The notes: generated by a model not told the origin, from the letters alone. A stretch of 64,000 bases of DNA from Caecibacter massiliensis (GCA_900095875.1 LT608311.1:1-64000); one strand, 5' to 3'; numbered from the stretch's first letter, positions 23,748 through 33,008 are shown. Translations and numbers: made by a program.

Positions 23748-24815
23748 TCAGATGTGGGACAGGATTTCCTGTGTCATCGTTTCCGTATCGGCTTTTTTGA
23801 ATCCGTCTTTATAGAGATCGGGCGTCCGCCAGCCATCGGCCAGTGTCTGGTCAACCGCCTCTTCTATGGCACGGGCCGCTTCTTCTTCTCCAAAGGAATA
23901 GCGCAGCATCATGGCCGCCGAGAGGATCGTTGCCGACGGATTGGCAATCCCTTTTCCGGCAATATCCGGCGCCGACCCATGGATGGGTTCGTAGAAGCTG
24001 GTCTCTTCCCCGATGCTGGCTGACGGCATCATGCCGATGGATCCGCCGAGAACAGCCGCTTCATCGCTGAGGATATCGCCGAAGAGATTTCCCGTGACGA
24101 TGACGTCGAACTGCCGGGGATTGATAGCCAGCTGCATGGCACAGTTATCGACATAATAGTGATTGAGGGTCACATCGGGATAACGGGAAGCCGTATCAAT
24201 GACCGTCCGCCGCCAGAGGCGGGATGTCGCCAGGACATTGGCCTTATCGACAGAAGTCACCTTGTGACGCCGTTTCTGCGCCGCTTCCATGGCAAAGCGG
24301 GTTATGCGCCTGACTTCGGGGACGCTGTAGTTTTCCAGATCCCAGGCCCGTTCTGCCCCGTTGTGGATTTCCGATTCACATTTATCACCAAAGTAAATGC
24401 CGCCGATGAGTTCCCGCACGATGAGGATGTCCGTCCCGGTTACGATATCGGGTTTAAGAGGAGAATACTCTGCCAGGACATCGGGCACCGTAACCGGCCG
24501 CAGATTGGCATACAGCCCCAGGGCCTTGCGCAGTCCCAGGAGTGCCCGTTCCGGCCGCAGGGACGGTTCGACATGATCCCATTTGTCCCCGCCGACAGCG
24601 CCAAACAGGATGGCGTCGGCATGGCGGGCAGCGTCGACGGTCTTATCCGGCAGCGGCGTGCCCGTGTGGTCGTAGGCAGTTCCGCCGGCTTCCTGCTTTT
24701 CATAGGTCATGCCGATGTGGAATTTTTCATCTATTTTTTGGAGAACCCGTACGGCGGCAGCCGTAATTTCTTCGCCGATTCCGTCTCCGGGAATGACTAC
24801 AATATGGTTTGACAT
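23748..24815 (-). CDS. leuB: 3-isopropylmalate dehydrogenase
   Basis: Oxidises and decarboxylates 3-isopropylmalate to 2-ketoisocaproate, using NAD, in leucine synthesis. The 355-residue protein starts HIVVIPGDGIGEEITAAAV, has the substrate Arg region RPVTVPD and IVRELIGGIYFG near residue 130, SVDKANVLATSRLWR near 188, the metal Asp region GNLFGDILSDEAAVLGGSIG near 245, and the adenosine-binding EPIHGSAPDIAGKGIANPSA near 280. It is the last gene of leuA-leuC-leuD-leuB, two bases after the leuD stop. Confidence 0.97.
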   Translation of the reverse strand: MSNHIVVIPGDGIGEEITAAAVRVLQKIDEKFHIGMTYEKQEAGGTAYDHTGTPLPDKTVDAARHADAILFGAVGGDKWDHVEPSLRPERALLGLRKALGLYANLRPVTVPDVLAEYSPLKPDIVTGTDILIVRELIGGIYFGDKCESEIHNGAERAWDLENYSVPEVRRITRFAMEAAQKRRHKVTSVDKANVLATSRLWRRTVIDTASRYPDVTLNHYYVDNCAMQLAINPRQFDVIVTGNLFGDILSDEAAVLGGSIGMMPSASIGEETSFYEPIHGSAPDIAGKGIANPSATILSAAMMLRYSFGEEEAARAIEEAVDQTLADGWRTPDLYKDGFKKADTETMTQEILSHI

Positions 24816-24817
24816 GG

Positions 24818-25303
24818 TTATTTCCCCTTTACGTATTCGATTAATCCGCCTGCTTTGGCAATATCCTGGATAAACCCTGGCAGAGGCGGAGCCTGGAAGG
24901 TATCACCAGTCGTTTCATTGACAATGGTGCCACTGGCTATATCGACGCGCAGGCGGTCTTTCCCATGGATGCGTTCGACAGCGTCGCCGATTTCCAGTAC
25001 GGGCAGGCCCACGTTGATGGCATTGCGATAAAAGATACGGGCAAAACTGGCAGCGATGACGACGGGGACGCCCGATGCCTTGATAGCAACCGGCGCGTGT
25101 TCCCGGGACGATCCGCAGCCGAAATTACGGCCGCCGACCATGATATCGCCATCCTGTACGTTGGGTGCAAAGGATTCGTCGATATCGACCATACAATGAG
25201 ACGCCAGTTCTTTTGGGTCAAAACTGTTGAGATACCGTGCAGGGATGATGACATCTGTATCAATATTGTCGCCGTAGCGCCATACGTTTCCTTCTAATAT
25301 CAT
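24818..25303 (-). CDS. leuD: 3-isopropylmalate dehydratase small subunit
   Basis: The swivel-domain subunit that, with LeuC, isomerises 2- to 3-isopropylmalate. The 161-residue chain has the hallmark DNIDTDVIIPARYLN near residue 12 and GGRNFGCGSSREHAP near 57, and an Arg-containing ASFARIFYRNAINVGLP near 85. The length fits the short, archaeal/anaerobe-type LeuD rather than the roughly 200-residue enterobacterial form. AGGAGG lies before the ATG. It begins two bases after the leuC stop. Confidence 0.97.
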   Translation of the reverse strand: MILEGNVWRYGDNIDTDVIIPARYLNSFDPKELASHCMVDIDESFAPNVQDGDIMVGGRNFGCGSSREHAPVAIKASGVPVVIAASFARIFYRNAINVGLPVLEIGDAVERIHGKDRLRVDIASGTIVNETTGDTFQAPPLPGFIQDIAKAGGLIEYVKGK

Positions 25304-25305
25304 GA

Positions 25306-26565
25306 TTACCGGACCTCCTTAGGTTCTGCGATTTTGCCGAGAATGGCACTGGCTGCTGCCACCTGGGGCCCTGCCAGATATACTTCACTGTCTACGTGGC
25401 CCATGCGGCCGCGGAAATTGCGGTTCGTCGTCGAAACGCACCGTTCACCGGCTGCCAGGATTCCCATATAGCCTCCCAGGCAGGGGCCGCAGGTCGGTGT
25501 CGATACAGCGGCACCGGCTTCGATGAACGTATCAATATAACCGGCATGCATGGCATCCTGATAGACCTGCTGGCTTCCCGGAATGATGATGCAGCGTACA
25601 CGGGGATGGACCTTATGGCCTTTCAAAATGTCTGCGGCAATGCGCAGATCTTCCAACCGTCCATTGGTGCAGGAACCGATGACGACCTGGTCGATTTCGA
25701 TATCACCGAAGGTCCCGACGGCTTTGGTATTGCCCGGCAGATGCGGGAAGGCGACGACGGGCCGGATCTGGGACAAATCGATGGAGACGACCCGGCTGTA
25801 CGAGGCATCAGGATCGGCTTTGTAGACCGTATAAGGATGGGAAATCCGGCCCTTTTCGTAGGCTGCCGTCTGTTCATCAACGGGGAAAATCCCGTTCTTG
25901 GCACCGGCTTCGATAGCCATATTGGCGATGGTGAAGCGGTCTGTCATGGACAGGGACGCCACGCCGGGACCGGTAAATTCCAATGACTGGTATAAGGCGC
26001 CATCGACACCGATCATGCCTATCAGGGTCAGCATGACATCCTTTCCCGTAATGTCTTCCGCCTTTTCCCCGGTAAGCTCGACCTTAATGGCATCGGGGAC
26101 TTTGAACCACGCTTCGCCCGTCGCCATGGCCGCTCCCAGGTCGGTAGAGCCGACTCCTGTCGAGAATCCTCCCAGCGCCCCGTAGGTGCAGGTGTGGGAA
26201 TCGGCACCTATGGTGAGCATGCCCGGCGCGACGATTCCCTGCTCCGGCAGGAGGACGTGTTCGATGCCGACGCGGCCTACTTCATAATAGTGGGTGATGT
26301 GGTGCTTTCTGGCAAAATCGCGGACAATCTTTGCCAGGCCTGCCGATTTGATATCTTTATTCGGCGTGAAATGGTCCGGAATCAGAGAAATCCGGTCTTT
26401 ATCGAATACGGGCTTGCCGATCTTTTCAAAAGCGGCGATGGCCGGCGGTGCTGTAATATCGTTGGCCAGTACCATATCGAGGCGGCAGTTGATGAGGTCC
26501 CCCGCCTTGACGAATGCGACGCCGGCGTGGGCGGCCAAAATTTTCTGTGACATTGTCATTCCCAT
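25306..26565 (-). CDS. leuC: 3-isopropylmalate dehydratase large subunit
   Basis: The iron-sulfur aconitase-type subunit of isopropylmalate isomerase. The 419-residue chain begins [11 protein letters not shown] after two in-frame Met codons; GGAGG lies nine bases before the first. Cluster ligands are the Cys in [13 protein letters not shown] near residue 298 and the pair in [11 protein letters not shown] near 360. [20 protein letters not shown] near 118 is the substrate and activation region. The shorter LeuC2 length matches the short LeuD. It lies between leuA and leuD in the operon. Confidence 0.97.
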   Translation of the reverse strand: MGMTMSQKILAAHAGVAFVKAGDLINCRLDMVLANDITAPPAIAAFEKIGKPVFDKDRISLIPDHFTPNKDIKSAGLAKIVRDFARKHHITHYYEVGRVGIEHVLLPEQGIVAPGMLTIGADSHTCTYGALGGFSTGVGSTDLGAAMATGEAWFKVPDAIKVELTGEKAEDITGKDVMLTLIGMIGVDGALYQSLEFTGPGVASLSMTDRFTIANMAIEAGAKNGIFPVDEQTAAYEKGRISHPYTVYKADPDASYSRVVSIDLSQIRPVVAFPHLPGNTKAVGTFGDIEIDQVVIGSCTNGRLEDLRIAADILKGHKVHPRVRCIIIPGSQQVYQDAMHAGYIDTFIEAGAAVSTPTCGPCLGGYMGILAAGERCVSTTNRNFRGRMGHVDSEVYLAGPQVAAASAILGKIAEPKEVR

Positions 26566-26604
26566 AATATATATCCTCCAGTTTTACAACATATCTTATA
26601 GTTA

Positions 26605-28347
26605 TTAATGATGACTAGCTGAACGGCGGAAATCGTGAATCTGGTCATAACTGCTGCTCAGATTGCGGAAGGTAATCCGTTCTGCCATGCCCGGCATGCG
26701 GTTGATAGCTGAAACGAAGGCCCGGACAGATGCGGTCATCGTATCGGTGTCGATGCCAGCTCCCCATGTTGTCTGGCCTTTTTCGTCAGTGAGACCGAAA
26801 TAGGCAATGCCCCGGGAACTGGGATCACGGTCCAGATCGTGTTCACTGTATTCCAGATGGCTGACCGTAATGCCGTAGGCATCACAGATGGCATGGGCCA
26901 CGGCTGCCAGCTGTCCATTTCCTTCTCCCTGGAAAATGATGTCTTTGCCACCCACCCGCATGAGGATCTGGCCTTTCCAGTGCCCATGCTGCTTTTTAAT
27001 CATGAAATCTTCCATTTCGAGCGGTTTCGTGACGTCGAGATAATGGTCTGTAAAGAGACGGTAGATTTCGTCGGGCTTCAATTCCTGATGGCGGTGATCC
27101 GATACGCTTTTGACAAAATAGCTGAAATTTTCCCGCATCTTCTTCGGCATGCGGATGCCGTAATTGTGTTCCATGATAAAGCCTACACCGCCCTTGCCGG
27201 ACTGGCTGTTGATGCGGATGACATCGGCTTCGTATTCGCGGCCTACATCTTTCGGATCGATGAGCAGATACGGAACGGTCCAGTACGGTTCACGATGATC
27301 TTCCCGGAACTGCATGCCCTTGGCGATGGCATCCTGATGGGAACCGGAAAAGGCAGCGAACACCAGCTTCCCTGCATAGGGCTGCCGTTCATGGACATGC
27401 ATCCGCGTCACCCGTTCATACATTTCGACGACTTCCGGCATATAAGAGAAATCGATGCCCGGATCGATACCCATGGCATACATGTTCATGCCGATGGTAA
27501 TGACATCGACATTGCCCGTCCGTTCGCCGTTGCCAAAGAGCGTCCCTTCGATGCGGTCGGCCCCGGCCAGCAATCCCATTTCGGCATCGGCAACGCCCGT
27601 TCCCCGGTCGTTGTGCGGGTGCAGAGACAAAACGACGTTATCGCGGTACTTCAGATTCCGGGACATGTAGGCGATCTGGGAGGCGTACACATGAGGCATG
27701 GACATCTGCACCGTCGAAGGCAGATTGATGATTGCCTTACGGTCGGCGGTGGGCTTCCATACGTCGAGGACGGCATTGCAGACATCGAGGGCAAATTCCG
27801 GTTCCGTCCCGGTGAAGCTTTCCGGTGAATATTCGAAGCGGTAATTCGCCCCGGCTTCTTCGGTCAGACGCTGCAACAATTTCGCGCCATCGACGGCGAT
27901 CTGTTTAATCTCTTCCTTCGATTTGCGGAATACCTGCTGCCGCTGTGCATACGACGTGGAATTGTACAAATGGACAATGGCATGTTTGACCCCTTCCAAT
28001 GCTTTGAAGGTCTTCTGGATGATGTGTTCCCGCGCCTGTGTCAGGACCTGTACGGTCACATCGTCGGGAATCATGTTCCGTTCTACCAGCGTGCGGAGAA
28101 ATTCGAATTCCGTTTCCGATGCCGCCGGAAACCCTACTTCGATTTCTTTAAATCCCATGCGGATCAGCATTTTGTAGAATTCCAGTTTTTCTTCAAGGCT
28201 CATGGGGATGACCAGTGCCTGATTGCCATCGCGCAGATCGACACTGCACCAGATTGGCGCCTTATCGGGGTACTCTTTGCTTGTCCAGCTCATATCCACC
28301 TGGGGCGGCATAAAATATCCTTTTTTGTACTTTTCAACGTTTTTCAT
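26605..28347 (-). CDS. leuA: 2-isopropylmalate synthase
   Basis: Condenses acetyl-CoA with 2-ketoisovalerate, the first leucine-specific step. The protein has a metal-dependent HMGL-like barrel opening with CSVDLRDGNQALVIPM (catalytic Arg, metal Asp), HLYNSTS near residue 145, and the metal-binding LHPHNDRGTGVADAE near 255. A C-terminal LeuA regulatory domain (about 430-580) should bind leucine for feedback inhibition. At 580 residues it belongs to the longer LeuA type. The ATG at 28347 is preceded by AGGAG; an upstream GTG overlaps that site. Expression is controlled by the T-box leader just upstream. Confidence 0.96.
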   Translation of the reverse strand: MKNVEKYKKGYFMPPQVDMSWTSKEYPDKAPIWCSVDLRDGNQALVIPMSLEEKLEFYKMLIRMGFKEIEVGFPAASETEFEFLRTLVERNMIPDDVTVQVLTQAREHIIQKTFKALEGVKHAIVHLYNSTSYAQRQQVFRKSKEEIKQIAVDGAKLLQRLTEEAGANYRFEYSPESFTGTEPEFALDVCNAVLDVWKPTADRKAIINLPSTVQMSMPHVYASQIAYMSRNLKYRDNVVLSLHPHNDRGTGVADAEMGLLAGADRIEGTLFGNGERTGNVDVITIGMNMYAMGIDPGIDFSYMPEVVEMYERVTRMHVHERQPYAGKLVFAAFSGSHQDAIAKGMQFREDHREPYWTVPYLLIDPKDVGREYEADVIRINSQSGKGGVGFIMEHNYGIRMPKKMRENFSYFVKSVSDHRHQELKPDEIYRLFTDHYLDVTKPLEMEDFMIKKQHGHWKGQILMRVGGKDIIFQGEGNGQLAAVAHAICDAYGITVSHLEYSEHDLDRDPSSRGIAYFGLTDEKGQTTWGAGIDTDTMTASVRAFVSAINRMPGMAERITFRNLSSSYDQIHDFRRSASHH

Positions 28348-28385
28348 CCGAATCACTCCTGATCATGTATTTTTAACACAATCAA

Positions 28386-28665
28386 AATAAAAAAATCTTC
28401 CGCCTCAGAAGAGACGGAAGATTTACTCGCGCGTTACCACTCTTATTCATATCCCAAAGGATATGCTCTTTACAGGTACGGACTCGTGTCGATACCCTCC
28501 TGTCTGTTAACGGCCAGGCCCCGGCCCCGCCTACTCTGCCCATGGCATTTCAGCTGGCTGCTTAGAGACGAGTTCACTTCCATTCCGCTGCTGCCTCGCA
28601 CCTGCCGGCAGCTCTCTGAAAGCTTTCTGGAACCTACTGTTTCCCTTCAACGCATTTTTATTTTG
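28386..28665 (-). ncRNA. T-box leader of the leucine operon (CUC specifier)
   Basis: A tRNA-sensing leader in front of leuA. On the minus strand the T-box core AGAGTGGTAACGCGCG (28428-28443) pairs with uncharged tRNA. It is followed by a terminator: AAATCTTCCG stem arms at 28394-28424 and a T-run at 28386-28395. In the 5' stem I region the sequence GTGAACTCGTC holds a likely specifier codon CTC (Leu) at 28570-28572, preceded by GAA as in many T-boxes. The leader should read uncharged leucine tRNA and allow leuACDB transcription when leucine is short. Exact stem boundaries were not folded. Confidence 0.92.
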
Positions 28666-28679
28666 ACTTGTTGATTGAG

Positions 28680-28708
28680 ATAATACCATAGTCATCTCAG
28701 AAATGCAA
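28680..28708 (-). promoter_or_regulatory. Promoter of the leucine operon
   Basis: Minus-strand TTGCAT (28703-28708), 17 bases, TATTAT (28680-28685), directly before the T-box leader. The rest of the gap to 28796 is AT-rich with nothing recognised. Confidence 0.7.
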
Positions 28709-28796
28709 GAGAATTTTTAAAAGAATTTGGAAAAATATAAAGTTAAACCTTTTACTTGCTGAAATATATACGGATTGTTCTTTATAAGTTAAACGT

Positions 28797-29216
28797 TTAT
28801 GCTTTCATTCCCTTATCCCATTCCTGATACACACCTTCGTGGCGCTTTTTTTCGGCTCCCTTGGACAGATACGATCCGAGGACGACGGGAAATCCCTTTC
28901 GTTCGACAATAGACTTGATGTAATTGCGGAAGGGACAGGGCGGGCGGTGGTAATTGTCTGAACAGATGCACGATGCCAGATGAACGACCACGTCGCCTTT
29001 TTCTTCTCCATAGCGTTTCAGTTTGTGGTTCAGGTCTTCCAATTTTGCCGCAATGCCCGCCCCACAGCAGCCGCCACAGGTCAGCGTCATGTAGCGTGTC
29101 TGGTCGTCATACCCGGCAAACGGGCCCGTCCGGTCATAGAACGATTTCATGCAGCCGTATCCGGCACAGCGTTTGGAAACAATATCACATTGAATAATAA
29201 CTACTAAACGAGACAT
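28797..29216 (-). CDS. CGGC domain protein (putative metal-binding)
   Basis: A 139-residue member of the CGGC family (named for its motif), proposed to bind metal through conserved Cys and His. Visible Cys clusters are RCAGYGC near residue 17, LTCGGCCGAGIA near 46, HLASCICSDNYHRPPCPF near 79-96. The fold looks like an alternating alpha/beta domain (VVIIQCDIV at the start, GDVVVHLAS in the middle). Biological role is unknown; some members lie near redox or metal genes. GGGGGAG precedes the ATG. It stands alone, with a 13-base direct repeat in its leader that could be an operator. Confidence 0.85.
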   Translation of the reverse strand: MSRLVVIIQCDIVSKRCAGYGCMKSFYDRTGPFAGYDDQTRYMTLTCGGCCGAGIAAKLEDLNHKLKRYGEEKGDVVVHLASCICSDNYHRPPCPFRNYIKSIVERKGFPVVLGSYLSKGAEKKRHEGVYQEWDKGMKA

Positions 29217-29237
29217 AGGATCACTCCCCCTTTTTAC

Positions 29238-29265
29238 TGCTCATCATTACGATGCTCATCATTAC
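29238..29265. repeat. 13-base direct repeat in the CGGC gene leader
   Basis: TGCTCATCATTAC occurs at 29238-29250 and again at 29253-29265, period 15. It lies 22-49 bases before the CGGC start codon and just downstream of a TATAGT -10 candidate (minus strand, about 29264-29269). Confidence 0.7.
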
Positions 29266-29323
29266 TATACCACAGGGGAGCGGGGAAATACTATAGAGAA
29301 ATTTTCTCTGTCTCCGCATATGC

Positions 29324-30697
29324 CTAACCGGTCCGGGCCTTCGTAAAGCCGTTCTGCCGGCGCATAGTCTGCAGGATCCGCTCAAAATATACGATTTCCC
29401 ATTTCGCATACCGGTTACACAGCCGCCTGGTATGGCCGTTCTGCAGGACCTGTGCAATATCGCGGAGGACTCGTACTTTCTTTTCTGTCATGAACGAGTC
29501 GTACTGGCGGGATCGCATCACCTGCTTCAACTGGCTGGCCGCTTCTTCGTAACGCCCTTGTGTAATCGCCTGGCGGATGAGGATGAGCGTTTTAAGCCCC
29601 GGCGGGAAAGACAACTTGCGCAGATACGCAAGCCATGGCGGCACGCCAGGACGATGGCGGGACGAATGATGATAGAGGCGGAACAATGCTGCATACATAT
29701 GCATATAGCCGGAAACGGACAGGTGCAGCTGCCGGCGCCGGTAATCAATATCACAGGCATAGGTATAGTATCGTTCCGCCCGGCGCAGCGCATCTTCTGG
29801 CCAGGGACACAGCTGCTGTTCATAGGCGCATTCATACAACTGCCCCATCAGGTAAAACCAGTCACAGGCATAGGGAAATTCCGTTCTCGGCCGCCGGGCC
29901 AGTTCCTCGATGAGCGGGACATCCCCGTCTAAGCCGCAGTGCCGGCAAATGCGGTTAGCCATGCGCTGGAGCGTGTGGAATCGTCCCAGCTTTTCCACGC
30001 GGCGGGATTGGGGCAGCGTGATGCCGAACAAGAGGAACGCCTCCTGGCCCAGCCGGGAATGGGACTTAATCAAAGACAGGCTGGCACGGCAGAAATAATA
30101 TCCCGTCTTTAAGCGCATCTGCTTTCCTTCCCCGGTCAATTCATCATGAGCACTGTGATCCAGGATCCTTTTGTACAGTGCACAGGCCTTTTTCAGCTGC
30201 ATCTGCCGCCGTGTCCTGACAATGGGAAGATAGATATCGTCTGCTGATTTAAACAAAATCGTAGCATAATGATACATATCAGATACCGTATAGTCTGCCT
30301 GCATCAGTTTTTCATAGTACGAAATGGCCTGAATGACCAGGCTCAATTTGTCCGGCCGGTGACAGGCAAAGCCTTTCTTTCCCACCGGGCCATACAAGAT
30401 ATATTCCATATGAGCCTTAAACGCCCGGCAGCGCAGGACCATCACCGATGTACGACATCCTGCCAGCCGTTGTGCCGTATCCAGCGCATAGCCTGCCATA
30501 TACATATACCAGTCATAACAAGGCCCCTGAATAGCTGCCATGACGTAAATCTCTGCCAACTGGCACAACCGTTCCGGTGAGTCGAGCAATACTTCTGGGA
30601 TACTATTCCGCGCTTCCATCGCCGCCAGGGTCAATTCCCATGTTTTGTGTGACTTTGCCGTATCGAGTTGATGGATGATTTCTTTTTTCTCTTTCAC
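29324..30697 (-). CDS. Hypothetical alpha-helical repeat (TPR-like) protein, 457 aa
   Basis: I do not recognise a family. The 457-residue protein has no signal peptide or membrane helix and reads as a long series of amphipathic helices with TPR-like pairs, such as LCQLAEIYVMAAIQG, LSLVIQAISYYEKLMQ, LKKACALYKRIL, ALRRAERYYTYACDI and LILIRQAITQGRYEEAASQL. It is rich in Arg, Tyr and His. The start is GTG with GGGAGG eight bases upstream. Upstream is a striking array of 11-base-phased motifs, suggesting control by an OmpR/PhoB-type regulator. No neighbour hints at the job: leucine genes lie downstream past the CGGC gene, and ispG lies upstream behind a terminator. A scaffold or adaptor role is the most that structure suggests. 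Confidence 0.7.
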   Translation of the reverse strand: MKEKKEIIHQLDTAKSHKTWELTLAAMEARNSIPEVLLDSPERLCQLAEIYVMAAIQGPCYDWYMYMAGYALDTAQRLAGCRTSVMVLRCRAFKAHMEYILYGPVGKKGFACHRPDKLSLVIQAISYYEKLMQADYTVSDMYHYATILFKSADDIYLPIVRTRRQMQLKKACALYKRILDHSAHDELTGEGKQMRLKTGYYFCRASLSLIKSHSRLGQEAFLLFGITLPQSRRVEKLGRFHTLQRMANRICRHCGLDGDVPLIEELARRPRTEFPYACDWFYLMGQLYECAYEQQLCPWPEDALRRAERYYTYACDIDYRRRQLHLSVSGYMHMYAALFRLYHHSSRHRPGVPPWLAYLRKLSFPPGLKTLILIRQAITQGRYEEAASQLKQVMRSRQYDSFMTEKKVRVLRDIAQVLQNGHTRRLCNRYAKWEIVYFERILQTMRRQNGFTKARTG

Positions 30698-30740
30698 GTC
30701 TCAATCCTCCCTTGTATCAGGTCTGTCTGATTCATACCTA

Positions 30741-30825
30741 ATAGTATGAAGGGGAAAGATTAAAACAATATTAAAGCAGTCTTAAAATACAGTAAGAATT
30801 TGATTAAAAATATATTAAAAAAGGT
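30741..30825 (-). promoter_or_regulatory. Six-fold 11-bp-phased motif array in front of the TPR-like gene
   Basis: On the plus strand TTAAA-type motifs start at 30760, 30771, 30782, 30804 and 30815, exactly 11 bases apart, with a degenerate member (TAAGA) at 30793. A further TTACAT lies at 30825, one base out of phase. A -10 candidate TACTAT (minus strand, 30741-30746) sits 13 bases from the array, with no good -35. This is the layout of promoters activated by PhoB/OmpR-family dimers bound to direct repeats one helical turn apart. Confidence 0.6.
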
Positions 30826-30854
30826 TACATAATCTGTAATTATTATTGATGACA

Positions 30855-30899
30855 CAAAAAAAGCACTGTCAATCAGCTATAATCTGTCTGTCAGTGCTT
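30855..30899 (-). terminator. Terminator of the rpsB-ispG operon
   Basis: AAGCACTG (30861-30868) pairs with CAGTGCTT (30892-30899), and partial pairing continues inside. On the minus strand seven T follow, right after the ispG stop. Confidence 0.8.
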
Positions 30900-30905
30900 C
30901 TCTTG

Positions 30906-31970
30906 TTACGACGATATAGATTTGTTAATTTCTTCCAGCAGGGCATCTACCAGTTTATCTTCTGGCACAGTCCTTAGTACCTGTCCGTGGGAAAAGATGA
31001 TTCCCTTTCCGTTTCCGCCGGCAATGCCGAAATCAGCCTCACGCGCCTCGCCGGGGCCGTTGACGACACAGCCCATGACGGCAATTTTCAGAGGGACCGT
31101 AATCCCTGTCAGAGCTGCTTCAACCTCTTTTGCCAGTTCGATGAGGTGGACCTGGGTCCGGCCACACGTCGGGCAGGAAATGAGGACCGGTCCGAACTGG
31201 CGCAGGCCGAGGGCGCTCAGGATATCCTGGCCCACCTTAATTTCTTCAGCCGGATCGTCCGTGAGGGAAACGCGTATCGTATCTCCGATTCCTTTATAAA
31301 GAAGAGTCCCGATGCCGATGGCCGATTTAATCGTACCGACGCGGGCCAGCCCCGCTTCGGTAACGCCAAGGTGAAACGCATAGGGAACCTTTTCTGCCAG
31401 CTTTTCATAAGCTTCGATCATGAGCGGCACCTGGGAGGATTTGAGAGAAATCACCATATTCCGGTAATCCATCTTTTCCAGGATGCGTATATGGCGCAGC
31501 GCCCCTTCTACCATGCCGTCGGCAGTAGGATGACCGCCATACTCCTGTAATATATCTTCCGGAAGAGAGCCGCTGTTGATGCCGATGCGGATGGGAATAC
31601 CCGAGGGGCGCACCTTTTCCACGACTTTGACGACGTGTTCATCGGCACCGATATTGCCGGGGTTGATCCGCAATGCCTGCACGCCGCTTTCTACAGACAG
31701 GAGTGCCAGGCGATAATCGAAATGAATGTCCGCCACAAGGGGAACGGGCGATGACGCTACGATGTCTTTCAGGGCCAGGGCCGCCGCCTTGTCCGGTACG
31801 GCAAAGCGTATGATTTCTGCTCCCAGGCGGGAAAGACGCTGTACGTCGGCAATAGCCCGGTCCGTATCGGCCGGATTGACCGTAGACATGGTCTGCACCG
31901 AAACAGGCGCCGTACCGCCGACCGTCACCGTTCCCAGCATCACCGGACGCGATGTTCTTCGTGTAATCAT
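30906..31970 (-). CDS. ispG: 4-hydroxy-3-methylbut-2-enyl diphosphate synthase
   Basis: The iron-sulfur enzyme that reduces methylerythritol cyclodiphosphate in the non-mevalonate isoprenoid pathway. The 354-residue short (bacterial) form has a TIM barrel with SVQTMSTVNPADT near residue 24, VPLVADIHFDYRLAL near 76 and LRINPGNIG near 100. The cluster ligands are in LISCPTCGRTQVHL near 262 and VMGCVVNGPGEA near 297. It is the last gene of the rpsB operon, nine bases after rseP. Confidence 0.97.
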   Translation of the reverse strand: MITRRTSRPVMLGTVTVGGTAPVSVQTMSTVNPADTDRAIADVQRLSRLGAEIIRFAVPDKAAALALKDIVASSPVPLVADIHFDYRLALLSVESGVQALRINPGNIGADEHVVKVVEKVRPSGIPIRIGINSGSLPEDILQEYGGHPTADGMVEGALRHIRILEKMDYRNMVISLKSSQVPLMIEAYEKLAEKVPYAFHLGVTEAGLARVGTIKSAIGIGTLLYKGIGDTIRVSLTDDPAEEIKVGQDILSALGLRQFGPVLISCPTCGRTQVHLIELAKEVEAALTGITVPLKIAVMGCVVNGPGEAREADFGIAGGNGKGIIFSHGQVLRTVPEDKLVDALLEEINKSISS

Positions 31971-31979
31971 ATACTACCT

Positions 31980-33008
31980 CTAAATACTAAAACGACTGAT
32001 GTCCTGTATCATGGCAAATAAAAACAGCGATCCCAGTATGATGATACCGGCAATCTGGATATAATACAGGGCCCGCTTGGGCAGCCGGCGTCCCGTAATG
32101 CCTTCGAGGATCAGCATGATGATGTATCCCCCATCCAGAAGCGGAATGGGAAGGAGATTGAGGATACCCAGATTGATGCTGAGAAATGCCGTAAACATGA
32201 GCAGATTGACAAATCCGACGGAGGCTACCTGTCCTGCCAGCTGGGCTACTCCCAGGGGACCTGCCAGGTCAGCCTTTTCGGTGCCGCGGATCATACCATA
32301 CATCCCCATGGTCATCGTATAGCAGATCTGCCCTGTCCGTTCTATGGCCATGTACGACGATTCAAAAAAGCCATGCTGCCTGCGCGTAACGACGGGAACG
32401 ACGCCGATGAGTGCCCGCTTCGACTGGGTATCATACGTAGGGACCATGGTCAGATTCACATCTTCCCCGTCCCGGTTGACGACGACCGTGAGGACGTCCC
32501 GGCTGTGGTCATTGACAGTACGGGAAATATCCTTCCATTCTCCGATTGGCACGCCGCTGATGCTGACGATACGGTCGCCCGGTTTCATGCCGCCCTGGGC
32601 TGCCGCCGAATTTTCCACGATCGATCCAACGACCGGTTCTTTCGAAACGTCGTGCGTACCCACGGTAAACATGACGCCCCATATGATGACGACGGCCAGG
32701 ACGAAATTCATGAATGCCCCGGCAGCGATGACGATGAGACGGTAACGGACTTTTTTATTCAGGAAGGATTTTTCATTCAATTCTTCCTGTTCTGTCATTC
32801 CCTGGATGCGGTTGAACCCGCCCAGGGGGATTGCCCGTAATGAATACAACGTAGATCCATATTGATAGCTATAGATTTTAGGACCAAAGCCGATAGCAAA
32901 TTCATCTACCTGCATGCCCGACAATTTCGCCGTAATGAAATGGCCGAATTCGTGGACAAACACGATAAGGCTGAAGACAAAAATCGTTGCTGCGATTGTA
33001 ATACCCAA
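31980..33008 (-). CDS. rseP: Site-2 metalloprotease RseP
   Basis: A membrane-embedded zinc protease that cuts within membranes, acting on anti-sigma factors and signal-peptide remnants in studied bacteria. The 342-residue chain has the zinc motif HEFGH at about residues 18-22 inside the first helix, a PDZ domain at about 115-200 (GGMKPGDRIVSISGVPIGEW), and the third ligand region NLLPIPLLDGGYI near 288. The start is TTG, preceded by AAAGGTGA. No sigma or anti-sigma gene is near. It lies between cdsA and ispG; dxr, often found here, is absent. Confidence 0.95.
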   Translation of the reverse strand: MGITIAATIFVFSLIVFVHEFGHFITAKLSGMQVDEFAIGFGPKIYSYQYGSTLYSLRAIPLGGFNRIQGMTEQEELNEKSFLNKKVRYRLIVIAAGAFMNFVLAVVIIWGVMFTVGTHDVSKEPVVGSIVENSAAAQGGMKPGDRIVSISGVPIGEWKDISRTVNDHSRDVLTVVVNRDGEDVNLTMVPTYDTQSKRALIGVVPVVTRRQHGFFESSYMAIERTGQICYTMTMGMYGMIRGTEKADLAGPLGVAQLAGQVASVGFVNLLMFTAFLSINLGILNLLPIPLLDGGYIIMLILEGITGRRLPKRALYYIQIAGIIILGSLFLFAMIQDISRFSI

